Source: Sphingobacterium sp. UT-1RO-CII-1 (GTDB lineage: Bacteria > Bacteroidota > Bacteroidia > Sphingobacteriales > Sphingobacteriaceae). From it: a stretch of DNA of 64,000 nucleotides. The stretch is from positions 62,001 to 126,000 of the forward strand of contig NZ_JAPPVJ010000009.1 in the NCBI RefSeq assembly GCF_026711005.1, read 5' to 3'. The translations under genes were made by a program, and so were the position numbers. How positions within the stretch are numbered: the stretch's first letter is position 1; every line of letters begins with the position of its first letter. The notes under the pieces were generated by a model, which worked only from the letters and a program-made list of their open reading frames with translations, searched no databases and was not told the DNA's origin. Positions 44,921-53,016 of this stretch are shown in pieces.

Positions 44921-44962
44921 AAAAGCAAAGTGCTTCATTATAAAATGAAGCACTTTGCTTTT
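44921..44962. terminator. Bidirectional terminator, perfect 19-bp stem
   Basis: AAAAGCAAAGTGCTTCATT (44921-44939) is the exact reverse complement of 44944-44962, with a 4-base loop. It lies 30 bp beyond the ABC-F gene stop and between it and the DUF4230 promoter region. Confidence 0.92.
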
Positions 44963-44992
44963 TGCCAATCTGTCAGTGTTTTATCTGCTCAA

Positions 44993-46624
44993 TTATTTTC
45001 TTCCGTACATTACTTCTCTTTGCTCTTGTACAGCTTCCGAGTTAATGTATTCGTCATATGTCATTAATTTATCAATAATGCCATTTGGTGTTAATTCAAT
45101 GATTCTGTTGGCTACTGTGCCCGTCAATTCGTGGTCACGCGATGTAAATAGCATAGAACCTTTAAAATCGAGCATGCCGTTATTTAATGCCGTAATCGAC
45201 TCTAGATCTAAGTGGTTGGTCGGTTCGTCAAAAATCAAGAAGTTTGCACCTTGTAACATCATTTTTGAGAACATACAGCGCATTTTTTCTCCTCCAGACA
45301 AAACAGATACCTTTTTCATGACCTCTTCACCCGAGAACAACATTTTACCTAAGAATCCTCTAATGAATTGTTCGTCTGCATCTGGCTTGGTAGTATAATT
45401 TCTTAACCAGTCGACCAAATTGTCATTATTGCCTTCAAAATATGCTGCGTTTTCAATAGGCATGTCGGTAGGGGTGATGGTTATTCCCCATTTAAACTCT
45501 CCACCGAAGTCGGTATCTCTGCCTGTTAAAATATCGTAAAAGGCTGTTGTAACAAGCGAGTTTTCTGAAAGTACAGCTACTTTATCGCCTTTATTTAACA
45601 TTAGGCTGATATCTTTAAAGTAGACTTCTCCGTTTACTGTTTTACTTAAGCCTTCCAATTGCAAGATCTGGTCTCCAGGTTCACGATCCATTTGATTGAA
45701 CATGATAGCTGGGTACTTTCTGTTGGATGGCTTAATATCTTCTACATTTAGCTTATCAAGTGCTTTCTTCCGGGAAGTAGCTTGTTTAGACTTGGAAGCG
45801 TTTGCAGAGAAACGACGTATAAACTCCTGTAATTCTTTAATTTTATCTTCTGTCTTTTTATTTTGATCACTTCGTTGTTTTAGTGCAAGTTGTGAAGATT
45901 CATACCAAAACGAGTAGTTTCCGGAGTAGATATTCATTTTTCCAAAATCAATATCTACGATATGGGTACAAACATGGTCTAAGAAGTGACGGTCGTGAGA
46001 TACCACCAATACCGTGGCTTCATATCCGGCTAAAAAGTCCTCTAACCAAGCAATCGTGTTAATATCCAGGTCGTTCGTAGGCTCATCCAGAATTAAAATA
46101 TCTGGATTTCCAAATAAAGCTTGGGCTAATAATACGCGGACTTTCTCATTACCATCTAGCTCGTTTAGAAGCTTAAAGTGTAATTCTTCTTTAATACCCA
46201 AGTTGCTCAGTAGGGTAGCTGCATTACTTTCGGCATTCCAGCCGTCCATTTCTGCAAATAAGCTTTCTAGCTCTCCTGCACGTTCTCCATCGGCATCTGA
46301 GAAATCTTCCTTCATATAGATGGCATCTTTCTCTTTCATTACCTTATATAGCTCTTGGTCACCCATCATCACTGTTTCGATGACAGAAAACTCATCAAAA
46401 GCATAGTGGTTCTGGTTAAGTACCGACATGCGTTCGCCAGGTGTAAAACTTACCGACCCTGTCGAAGGATCTACTTCACCTGATATAATTTTAAGAAATG
46501 TAGATTTACCTGCACCATTGGCTCCAATGATACCGTAACAGTTTCCAGAAGTAAACTTTAGGTTTACATCTTCGAATAGGACACGTTTGCCGAAGCGCAG
46601 CGATAGGTTGGATACATTTATCAT
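44993..46624 (-). CDS. ABC-F ATPase, YbiT-like, with a degenerate second ATP site
   Basis: Ribosome-associated ABC-F protein (543 residues, two nucleotide-binding domains, no membrane part). Domain 1 is complete: GANGAGKST (residues about 36-44), LNELDGNEKVR in the signature place, ILDEPTNDLD and SHDRHFLDH. The linker has FSANASKSKQATSRKK, matching the tRNA-contacting region of YbiT. In domain 2 the Walker A is replaced by VLSENSLVTTAF, and the switch His is shifted (SRDHEL), though LSGGEK and FDEPTNHLD remain. One of the two ATP sites should therefore bind or hydrolyse poorly. Monocistronic. Confidence 0.92.
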   Translation of the reverse strand: MINVSNLSLRFGKRVLFEDVNLKFTSGNCYGIIGANGAGKSTFLKIISGEVDPSTGSVSFTPGERMSVLNQNHYAFDEFSVIETVMMGDQELYKVMKEKDAIYMKEDFSDADGERAGELESLFAEMDGWNAESNAATLLSNLGIKEELHFKLLNELDGNEKVRVLLAQALFGNPDILILDEPTNDLDINTIAWLEDFLAGYEATVLVVSHDRHFLDHVCTHIVDIDFGKMNIYSGNYSFWYESSQLALKQRSDQNKKTEDKIKELQEFIRRFSANASKSKQATSRKKALDKLNVEDIKPSNRKYPAIMFNQMDREPGDQILQLEGLSKTVNGEVYFKDISLMLNKGDKVAVLSENSLVTTAFYDILTGRDTDFGGEFKWGITITPTDMPIENAAYFEGNNDNLVDWLRNYTTKPDADEQFIRGFLGKMLFSGEEVMKKVSVLSGGEKMRCMFSKMMLQGANFLIFDEPTNHLDLESITALNNGMLDFKGSMLFTSRDHELTGTVANRIIELTPNGIIDKLMTYDEYINSEAVQEQREVMYGRK

Positions 46625-46778
46625 CTATACCTGTTTTTTTTGTGATATTTTTATTTAAAATTATGATTATCAGTGCTCTTAACTTTATATTACTGATGTT
46701 TTGTTTTATTTCTTGTCTCAATTAAGCAGCCTTTATTGCTTATCTTTGCTGAAATTAATTTACAAATAATTTACAAGT
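46625..46778. other. Probable attL region of the prophage
   Basis: The only non-coding DNA between chromosome and integrase. There is no tRNA gene here. It carries the integrase -7 box (46741-46748). The core repeat cannot be identified without the right end. Confidence 0.5.
46741..46748 (+). promoter_or_regulatory. -7 box of the integrase promoter
   Basis: TATCTTTG matches TAnnTTTG exactly; the nearest TTG (46713-46715) is 25 bp upstream, longer than usual. The transcript would start near 46753, 26 nt before the integrase ATG. Confidence 0.45.
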
Positions 46779-47954
46779 ATGGCTACCATTTCTGCTGTTA
46801 TCCTGAAGCATCACAAGAAACAAGACGGAACTTATAATGTTAAGATAAGGATCACACATAGGGGCTCAACTGTTTACATCGACACCTCTATATATGCAAC
46901 CCGTTCCGATTTGGACACAAAGGTACGATTAAAAAAAGTATTTATTGACTCATTTCTTACGAGCACTGTGAATGAATATAGGTCAAAAGTAAATTTGCTG
47001 GGAGCTAAGGTCGAATACATGACAGCTTCAGATATAAAAAATATTCTCAACGAGGATATTGGAATTATCGATATTATTAAATTTTGGGAAAAACATATAG
47101 AAGATTTGCACTCGGAAAAAAGAACTAATACAGCTGTTGGTAGAAATACTACATTGAATAGATTTAAAGAGTTTTGTGGTAGAAGTGTGTTTCCCATTGA
47201 ATTGCTTACATCGAAAAAGATACGAGAGTATATAGATCATTTAACGAAAAAGCAGTATGCACCTTTAACTCTTATAAATTCTTTGTCCGATCTTAGGTTG
47301 GTATTTAATTTAGCGAAAGATCATTATAATGACGAGGAGCTAGGTTTGATTAGAATACCAACGTCTCCATTTTCAAAAATTAAAATGCCAGTAAAGAATG
47401 AGCCGGTAAAGAAAAACTTATCTATAGACACAATCAAAAAGATCAGAGATTTAGAATTGGTCAATGAAGGTGACATTCTTTCTCGTGATTTATTTATGCT
47501 ATCCTTTTATCTGTGTGGAATTAATGCTAATGATTTACATGAATATCTTAATGATCCACATATCGAAAGGTTGGGCTATACCAGAAATAAAACGAAAGGT
47601 AGGCGTGTTGACAAGGCGTTTATCAGCATTAAAATTATTGAAGAGGCCAAGCCATTAGTTGAGAAGTATGCAGGGGTATTAGCTAAAAGATATGCGCGTT
47701 GCGCTGGTTTAAATAATAGATTGTACTTATCATACTCAAAAGTTATAGGCCCAGCGGTGGGTGTTCCGGATCTCACATATTATCATGCCCGTCATTCATT
47801 TGCTACCTTAGCCAGGAATGAATGTCGTTTTTCAATGGATGACGTGGGGATAGCGTTAAATCATAAGTCTTCAACAATAACAGATATTTACGTAGCTAAG
47901 GATTGGGATATCGTTGATGAAGTTCAGGAGGCGGTTGTCAGTTTGTTGCGATAA
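46779..47954 (+). CDS. Tyrosine-type phage integrase
   Basis: 391 residues: N-terminal arm-binding domain (1-90), SAM-like core-binding domain (about 95-200) and catalytic domain (about 215-391). Catalytic residues visible are Lys in RNKTKGR (271/273), His336-x-x-Arg in YHARHSF (H336, R338 or H339 by alignment), His362 in LNHKSS and the nucleophile Tyr371 in DIYVAKDW. The first catalytic Arg is not at the usual place: the segment reads LCGINANDL, as in Bacteroidota integrases of the IntDOT group that lack Arg I. No excisionase is adjacent. It reads into the prophage. Confidence 0.93.
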   Translation: MATISAVILKHHKKQDGTYNVKIRITHRGSTVYIDTSIYATRSDLDTKVRLKKVFIDSFLTSTVNEYRSKVNLLGAKVEYMTASDIKNILNEDIGIIDIIKFWEKHIEDLHSEKRTNTAVGRNTTLNRFKEFCGRSVFPIELLTSKKIREYIDHLTKKQYAPLTLINSLSDLRLVFNLAKDHYNDEELGLIRIPTSPFSKIKMPVKNEPVKKNLSIDTIKKIRDLELVNEGDILSRDLFMLSFYLCGINANDLHEYLNDPHIERLGYTRNKTKGRRVDKAFISIKIIEEAKPLVEKYAGVLAKRYARCAGLNNRLYLSYSKVIGPAVGVPDLTYYHARHSFATLARNECRFSMDDVGIALNHKSSTITDIYVAKDWDIVDEVQEAVVSLLR

Positions 47955-47970
47955 CAAATAGAGCTTATAT

Positions 47971-48618
47971 TTATTTTGCCTTAGCTACAGATTGCCCTGT
48001 TAATATGTAGTTGATATCCATATTGTAGTATTTAGCCATATATATTAAGATTTCTGTGCTAGGGAAACGGTGTCCATTCTCAATTCTTGATATTTGTACC
48101 GCAGTAGTGGGGATCCCATTTTCTAAATCAGTTTGTAAGATGTTATGTGATTTTCTAAAATCTTTAAATCTGATTCCAATCTCTCTTCTATCTGCTGCTT
48201 CTATTGTTTTCTTTTCTTCCATCTTTAATTCTAGTTTTGTTATTGAATACATTGTGTTGGATAACCATAAATATTTTGATGTTTTGAATATTTGATTACC
48301 CATTTGCTTAAAAAGATATTCTTCTACAATTGCATCACCCATGATGTCCTTTAAAACTTGATGTCTTGCTTCAACTACATCAAGGTCGTCATGTTGGTAA
48401 TTTATATTTAATAGACCTAAATCTCCAGATGCTTTCCTGTTTATTAGACCCGGGGTATTAATCTCAATTATGTCAAGTCTTGCACTTTTTGGTTTAGGTT
48501 TTAAGTAAATGCCACCTAAAACTTTTGACTCTTTAGGAAGATGCTTTTCAATATGTGCTTTAATGATTTCAAAAACACGTAACTTAATGTTTTTATTCTT
48601 ACTGAATTTAGAGTTCAT
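47971..48618 (-). CDS. XRE-type regulator with C-terminal HTH
   Basis: 215 residues. The helix-turn-helix lies at the C terminus (about 148-208: IRFKDFRKSHNILQTDL ... TTAVQISRIENGHRFPS), the reverse of the usual order. The N-terminal 145 residues (with PKPKSARLDIIEINTPGL and EARHQVLKDIMGD) are an unrecognised domain. It shares one base with the CI-like repressor gene upstream, so both are made from the leftward lysogenic transcript. A role in the lysogeny switch is inferred. It converges on the integrase with only 16 bp between. Confidence 0.8.
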   Translation of the reverse strand: MNSKFSKNKNIKLRVFEIIKAHIEKHLPKESKVLGGIYLKPKPKSARLDIIEINTPGLINRKASGDLGLLNINYQHDDLDVVEARHQVLKDIMGDAIVEEYLFKQMGNQIFKTSKYLWLSNTMYSITKLELKMEEKKTIEAADRREIGIRFKDFRKSHNILQTDLENGIPTTAVQISRIENGHRFPSTEILIYMAKYYNMDINYILTGQSVAKAK

Positions 48619-49376
48619 TATTTAAGTTCTCTTTTAACAACATTATAGATTTGCATGATGTCATCGATGTGAACATCAAAATCAGGATAAGTTTCCTTAT
48701 TAGGATTTAAAGAGCGCAATGTAATACAACCAGTTTCTAAACACTGTTTTGCAATCTGCTTTGCAACTATGCCCTCAGTCCTGTGTACGAAGATCCAGTT
48801 AGGCCATTGGTGATTATGTAATTTCGCTTGCCATAAATCCCTTTTTACTTCTCTACCGGTCGCAATAGTGCCATCAGGCATTGCTTCTTTTATATCTCCA
48901 TTATCCATACTATCTCCGGATATTTCAAAAGCTCTGTATTTTCCTCTCACGTAACGATCTACAGTAATATAATGTTTAGGTAATTCATCAACATACTCTT
49001 TGTCTGCATAGCCGGTTAAATATCCTGCCTGTGCATAAACTGGGACTAATTCAACTCCCATTCTGTAGCGGCCTGGTGATATCTCTATGAACTTGTTATC
49101 ACCATCTTCTTCATATATATCGGCAGGGCCAAGTTCTCTTGCATTTTGATTAATCCGTTTTATAGGGGCTGGATCATCACCAGTACCGAACACCTCCTGT
49201 TCATTTGTGTCGAATTTTGACAATATGTTGCTTACAGTTTCGCGTTCTAAAGAGTTAGATTTGAAATACTGATATACCGTTTGACGCGAAACACCTAGTA
49301 TTTCAGCAGCTTTTGAAGCACCAATCTTACGAGAGCTTAAAAAATCTTTAAATTTTTCACCTTGATAATCAATCAT
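48618..49376 (-). CDS. CI/LexA-like phage repressor with S24 autopeptidase domain
   Basis: 252 residues. N-terminal HTH (about 8-45, SKAAEILGVSRQTVYQYF) and a C-terminal S24 domain. The self-cleavage site is Ala117-Gly118 in VYAQAGYL, the catalytic serine is Ser156 in EISGDSM, and the general-base lysine is Lys206 in EGIVAKQI. All elements for RecA-stimulated autocleavage are therefore present, so the prophage should be inducible by DNA damage. First gene of the leftward operon, facing the twin operators at 49387-49425. This is the master repressor candidate. Confidence 0.92.
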   Translation of the reverse strand: MIDYQGEKFKDFLSSRKIGASKAAEILGVSRQTVYQYFKSNSLERETVSNILSKFDTNEQEVFGTGDDPAPIKRINQNARELGPADIYEEDGDNKFIEISPGRYRMGVELVPVYAQAGYLTGYADKEYVDELPKHYITVDRYVRGKYRAFEISGDSMDNGDIKEAMPDGTIATGREVKRDLWQAKLHNHQWPNWIFVHRTEGIVAKQIAKQCLETGCITLRSLNPNKETYPDFDVHIDDIMQIYNVVKRELK

Positions 49377-49386
49377 TTATAAATAG

Positions 49387-49425
49387 TAAGTAAAATACTT
49401 ATTGACAGTGTAAGTATTATGTTTA
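49387..49425. promoter_or_regulatory. Twin repressor operators of the lysogeny switch
   Basis: Site 1 is a perfect 15-bp palindrome TAAGTA-AAA-TACTTA (49387-49401). Site 2 is TAAGTA-TTA-TGTTTA (49411-49425), with one perfect and one degenerate half, centred 24 bp away. Site 1 ends at the -33 and site 2 covers the first two bases of the -7 element of the rightward promoter, so occupation would block it. Confidence 0.75.
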
Positions 49426-49431
49426 CATTTG
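49402..49431 (+). promoter_or_regulatory. Rightward early promoter of the prophage
   Basis: TTG (49402-49404), a 19-bp gap and TACATTTG (49424-49431) match the Bacteroidota consensus exactly. It would drive the early genes from 49497; both elements touch the twin operators. Confidence 0.8.
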
Positions 49432-49496
49432 TACCATACGAACAAAACAAAGGTAATACAATAGTTTAAAATCAACAATCGCATAATAGTACCAAT

Positions 49497-50105
49497 ATGA
49501 ACAAACAAAGGATATACGGCGGTATGATAGATAAGGGGATTGAGATTTGGGAGGATGAAGACACCAAAATACTATGGTGCTCCCATAATCGAAGACAGCA
49601 CAGCTGGCCATTCTTTCCTCCAAACGTCGTAAATAAGATTAAGCAAGATATGCTCAATAACCCTGATAAGGTTGATTGTCTAAACAAATGGCCTAACCTA
49701 AGAAAAGAGGATAGAATGCATAGATATATGCTATGCAACTTCGGGGGGCTTGACGATAAGCCTGATTTCGATAAACATGGTAAAGTAAATCGTTCAGAAT
49801 ATTACGAGTGTGGATTAAGAGGTAAGTGTCAGTTTGAAGGAAAACTTTGTTCATCTATTAAAGTCGCTAATGGCTTTTTGAGTAGGTCTGAAATTGAAGT
49901 TCTAAAATTCATTCGATTGCCAGATAAATTGATAGCTGCGAAGTTAAATAGGAGCCCTGAAACAATTTCTAGTCACCTCCAAAATATTCGAATTAAAACA
50001 GGAGAGACAGATAAAGTGAATCTGGCATTATTCGCGCTAAGTATAGGAATAACATTATTTAAACCCGAAAAGTCAATCAAAAATGGAGATTATAAAATTA
50101 GATAA
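49497..50105 (+). CDS. Cys-rich regulator with LuxR-type HTH
   Basis: 202 residues. The C-terminal part (about 127-185, LSRSEIEVLKFIR ... NRSPETISSHLQNIRIKT) is a LuxR/GerE helix-turn-helix. The N-terminal part carries six Cys (28, 61, 80, 105, 111, 118) and several His, of which C80, C105, C111 and C118 could form a zinc or redox site. It is the first gene from the rightward promoter, the place of an early activator or Cro-like protein. I know similar proteins in Bacteroidota prophages, but no studied one. It overlaps the next gene by 23 bp. Confidence 0.78.
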   Translation: MNKQRIYGGMIDKGIEIWEDEDTKILWCSHNRRQHSWPFFPPNVVNKIKQDMLNNPDKVDCLNKWPNLRKEDRMHRYMLCNFGGLDDKPDFDKHGKVNRSEYYECGLRGKCQFEGKLCSSIKVANGFLSRSEIEVLKFIRLPDKLIAAKLNRSPETISSHLQNIRIKTGETDKVNLALFALSIGITLFKPEKSIKNGDYKIR

Positions 50106-50343
50106 GCAGCCAACTATAACGGAGCACATTGATCAGATGAGCCCGAGTGGTGAATCAGTAAAACGTTTTCATTTACAACATATAAAAGCAGTGAGAGAGG
50201 CGGCAGGTCGTAAAATGAAACTTGAAAAACCTCAGTATAAGTATGAAACCAAAATTAATGCATCTGAAGGCTACGGTTATATCGAAGTAGTTGTGTCTTT
50301 AAAGAAGAAAGGAGCTGCAAATGAACAAGTTCAAAACAATTAA
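50083..50343 (+). CDS. Small phage protein of unknown function
   Basis: 86 residues, basic, no membrane segment. It begins inside the end of the regulator gene (overlap 23 bp) and itself overlaps the next gene by 23 bp, a tight packing that supports expression. The C-terminal half (YKYETKINASEGYGYIEVVVSLKKK) looks like two beta strands. No family recognised. Confidence 0.65.
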   Translation: MEIIKLDKQPTITEHIDQMSPSGESVKRFHLQHIKAVREAAGRKMKLEKPQYKYETKINASEGYGYIEVVVSLKKKGAANEQVQNN

Positions 50344-50608
50344 TACTGTCGAGCCTGAGTTAGTTTCTTTAATGAATGAGGCAGCAGAGCTAGGGGCCAT
50401 GAGGGCCTTGATGAATACGGGTAATGTAACTCAGTATATAACGAAGAGTGCTGCTTATAAGAGAATTGGTAGCCGCACAAAGGTTGATAAATGGATCGAA
50501 GCGGGGGTATTGAAAGTTTGCGCTGCCGGTATTGATCTGTCTGAATTATTAGCGATTGCCGCCAGTGCAAACTTAGCTACCTATATGCATAATAAAGTCT
50601 TGAAGTGA
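50321..50608 (+). CDS. Small phage protein with excisionase-like helix pair
   Basis: 95 residues with a good ribosome-binding site (AGAAAGGAG, 50306-50314) 6 bases before the ATG. The segment ITKSAAYKRIGSRTKVDKWIEAGVLKV reads like a winged-helix/MerR-like DNA-binding unit of the kind in excisionases and small phage regulators (Tyr-x-x-Gly-x-x-x-Val-x-x-Trp-x-x-x-Gly-Leu). An excisionase role is possible but not proven. It overlaps the next gene at TGATG. Confidence 0.68.
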   Translation: MNKFKTINTVEPELVSLMNEAAELGAMRALMNTGNVTQYITKSAAYKRIGSRTKVDKWIEAGVLKVCAAGIDLSELLAIAASANLATYMHNKVLK

Positions 50609-50838
50609 TGTCAGTTTTTAAAGAAAAGCACCTGATAAATCTGGGATTTGTAAGGCATGAATGGAATGATGATGAATTTGGAAAGATAGTCGACCATAAG
50701 TTTGAGAATGCAGACGTCACTATTGAGATTACCAACCTTAGTACTGTAGAGTTAACGACTAGAGGGCAGTACGTTTCATTAAGTATGATAAATAGCAGCA
50801 AGAAGCTAAAACAATTAATAAATCTATTAACAAACTAA
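50608..50838 (+). CDS. Small phage protein of unknown function
   Basis: 76 residues from ATG 50608, which shares one base with the previous stop (TGATG); a GTG three bases earlier is possible. Mixed acidic/hydrophobic sequence (LGFVRHEWNDDEFGKIVDHKFENADVTIEI) suggestive of a small beta sheet. No family recognised. It sits 12 bp before the SMC-like ATPase and may belong to the recombination operon. Confidence 0.65.
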   Translation: MSVFKEKHLINLGFVRHEWNDDEFGKIVDHKFENADVTIEITNLSTVELTTRGQYVSLSMINSSKKLKQLINLLTN

Positions 50839-50850
50839 ATAAATATTAAA

Positions 50851-52842
50851 ATGAATATCCTAATCAAAAAACTTACAATGATTAACTTCAAAGGGGTTAA
50901 GAACTTTACAGTTGATTTCAATTTTATCACCAATATTTATGGTGCTAATGCATCTGGCAAAACAACCATTTTCGATGCTTTCACCTGGTTGTTGTTTGGT
51001 AAAGACTCTAGTGATCGCAAAGATTTTAATGTTAAGCCTTTAAATAGTTCTGGGTTAACTAAAAATCGAACTGAAAACGAAGTTTCAGCTTTGTTAGAAG
51101 TTAATGGTGAAGAAATAAGTATTCGTCACATTCAAAAGGAGAAGTGGACGAAAAAGAGAGGTGAAGAAGTAGCAGAGTTTACAGGAAATGAACACATGTA
51201 CTTTTGGAATGATGTTCCTGTAAATGCAGGAGAGTTTCAAGCGAAAGTACATAGTATACTCCCTGAGAATGTTTTTAAATTAATTACTAATCCACTTTAC
51301 TTTAATAGCCAAAAATGGCAAGATCAACGGGCTGTTTTATCTGAAATTGCTGGAGAGATAACCGACAGCTTCTTAATAGGTAAATATCCTGAATTAGCAG
51401 AGTTGTTAAATTCATTAGATGGTAAAACACTGAAAGAGTTCAAGGCAAAAGTGGCTTTGGAAAAGAAGAATTTGAAAGATTCTTTAGAGAGTATTCCAGC
51501 CCGAATAGACGAGGCTGAACGTGGAAAACCTGAGGCAATTGATGAGGCCACAATCCAGTCTCGCATCAAGGAGTTGGAGCATGAATACGAAACTCTAGAA
51601 CAAGCAATTTTCGATAAAAACGCCGCGAATGAAAGTGAAAACACCCGTATTCAGGGCGTTCAAAGGGAAATACACCGATTGAAATTGGAAATTCAGAATA
51701 TTGAAGCAAGCCACCGCTCTACTTATAATGCTGATGTTATTCAGGCAAGTTCAGGTATAAATGAAGATAAAGCAAAAGCATCTAGCCTTGAATATCAATT
51801 ACGCGTGCAGGAGGGGCAGATTAAACAGTTGCAAACTTCGCATACTGATCAGATAGCTCGAATAGAACGTGATAAACAGGATATCAACGATCGGATGGCA
51901 AGTCTTAGAGTCTTGTTTGCTTCGGTAAATGGTCGCGAACTTAACCCTGAAGACAAAGTTTGTAAGGAATGTGGGCGCGAACATGAAGTGCATAATATCA
52001 TCGAGTTACAAGCTAAGTTTGACGAAATCAAACGTAAAGAGCTTGAAGGGATAAATACACAAGGTGTAGGTCTTAAAAAGGATTTAGCTAATCGTGAAGC
52101 TGATATCGTGCAGGCTAAAGAGCAATTTGAAATTACTCAGAAGGCATTAGACAAAACTATCAATGACTTGAAGGTTGCGCTGGATGAGGTGAATGCACGT
52201 ATAGCTCACGCGTCTACTAATACGGTTGAGGTTAAGTCGTATGAAGAGCGTGTAATGGAGGATGATCTTATCGCCCAAAAAACAGCTGAAATAACTCAGT
52301 TACAAGGACAATTGGAGTCTACTGAAATAGACTATGGAGATCTTAAAGTGAAGAAGGCAACTGTAAATGCTGAGTTAGATTCCGAAAAACGAAAACTTAA
52401 TAATGCTGAGAGTATTGCCAAAGCTGATAGGCGCATCCAGGAATTGAAAGATCAAGAAAAAAACATGTCTCATGAATTGGCAACCTTGGAAAAACAGGAA
52501 TTTGTGGCTGATAAATATGAGAAAGCTAAATCTGAGGAGCTTGAGAATCGTGTTAATGCAATGTTCAAGTATGCTAAATTCAAATTGTTCAAGCCATTAA
52601 TAAATGGCGGAGAGGAGCCAACATGTCAAACAACTTATAGTGGGGTGCCGTTCTCAGATTTAAATACTGCAGCTAAAATTCTTGTTGGAATCGATATCAT
52701 TAATACGTTGTCGGCTCATTATGGTGTAGTAGCCCCAGTATTCTTAGACAATCGAGAGTCTGTATCTGTGATACCTGATACTGCAGCTCAAACTATTAAT
52801 CTAATTGTATCAGCTCAAGATGAAAAATTAAGGGTGGCGTAA
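50851..52842 (+). CDS. SMC/RecF-type ATPase of the phage recombination module
   Basis: 663 residues built like a small SbcC/Rad50. Head N-lobe with Walker A GANASGKTT (residues 31-39), coiled coils about 195-290 and 400-560 flanking a hook-like CxxC (Cys371, Cys374 in VCKECGREH), and head C-lobe with a Walker B variant PVFLDNRESV (Asp633). DNRE replaces the usual DE pair; this form is known from phage ATPases next to recT. It probably acts on DNA ends with RecT and the nuclease-like protein at 54081. The stop shares a base with the next small gene. Confidence 0.87.
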   Translation: MNILIKKLTMINFKGVKNFTVDFNFITNIYGANASGKTTIFDAFTWLLFGKDSSDRKDFNVKPLNSSGLTKNRTENEVSALLEVNGEEISIRHIQKEKWTKKRGEEVAEFTGNEHMYFWNDVPVNAGEFQAKVHSILPENVFKLITNPLYFNSQKWQDQRAVLSEIAGEITDSFLIGKYPELAELLNSLDGKTLKEFKAKVALEKKNLKDSLESIPARIDEAERGKPEAIDEATIQSRIKELEHEYETLEQAIFDKNAANESENTRIQGVQREIHRLKLEIQNIEASHRSTYNADVIQASSGINEDKAKASSLEYQLRVQEGQIKQLQTSHTDQIARIERDKQDINDRMASLRVLFASVNGRELNPEDKVCKECGREHEVHNIIELQAKFDEIKRKELEGINTQGVGLKKDLANREADIVQAKEQFEITQKALDKTINDLKVALDEVNARIAHASTNTVEVKSYEERVMEDDLIAQKTAEITQLQGQLESTEIDYGDLKVKKATVNAELDSEKRKLNNAESIAKADRRIQELKDQEKNMSHELATLEKQEFVADKYEKAKSEELENRVNAMFKYAKFKLFKPLINGGEEPTCQTTYSGVPFSDLNTAAKILVGIDIINTLSAHYGVVAPVFLDNRESVSVIPDTAAQTINLIVSAQDEKLRVA

Positions 52843-53009
52843 TGGCTAAGAAAATTATGACACCGCTTCCAAAAATACAGGCGGTGTCATGTTATAGTTG
52901 CAAATATATGCAACCGGGCGATCATCCAGCGATAATGTGGTGTGATAAAATTAAAATGCCGAGACCATCGGCAACACTTAAAAATTGTATTCATAAAACT
53001 TTAAAATAA
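52842..53009 (+). CDS. 55-residue Cys4 mini-protein
   Basis: Starts at ATG 52842, overlapping the ATPase stop by one base (TAATG), and ends 7 bp before recT. It has four cysteines, in SCYSCKYM (17, 20), MWCDK (34) and KNCIH (49), spaced like a zinc ribbon of the type C-x2-C-x13-C-x14-C. Basic (13 Lys/Arg). Its place between a Rad50-like ATPase and RecT suggests a DNA-binding accessory, an inference. Similar mini-proteins occur in phage recombination operons, but I know no named family. Confidence 0.72.
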   Translation: MAKKIMTPLPKIQAVSCYSCKYMQPGDHPAIMWCDKIKMPRPSATLKNCIHKTLK

Positions 53010-53016
53010 AATCAAA

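Noticed and set aside
46625..46778. tRNA or tmRNA remnant as the phage attachment site
   Set aside because: No cloverleaf or CCA-ended segment could be found by eye; the target appears to be intergenic or not visible from this side.
49472..49738. Minus-strand frames over the start of the LuxR-HTH gene
   Set aside because: Cys/Leu/Phe-rich shadow translation, no start context, and a well-supported gene on the other strand.
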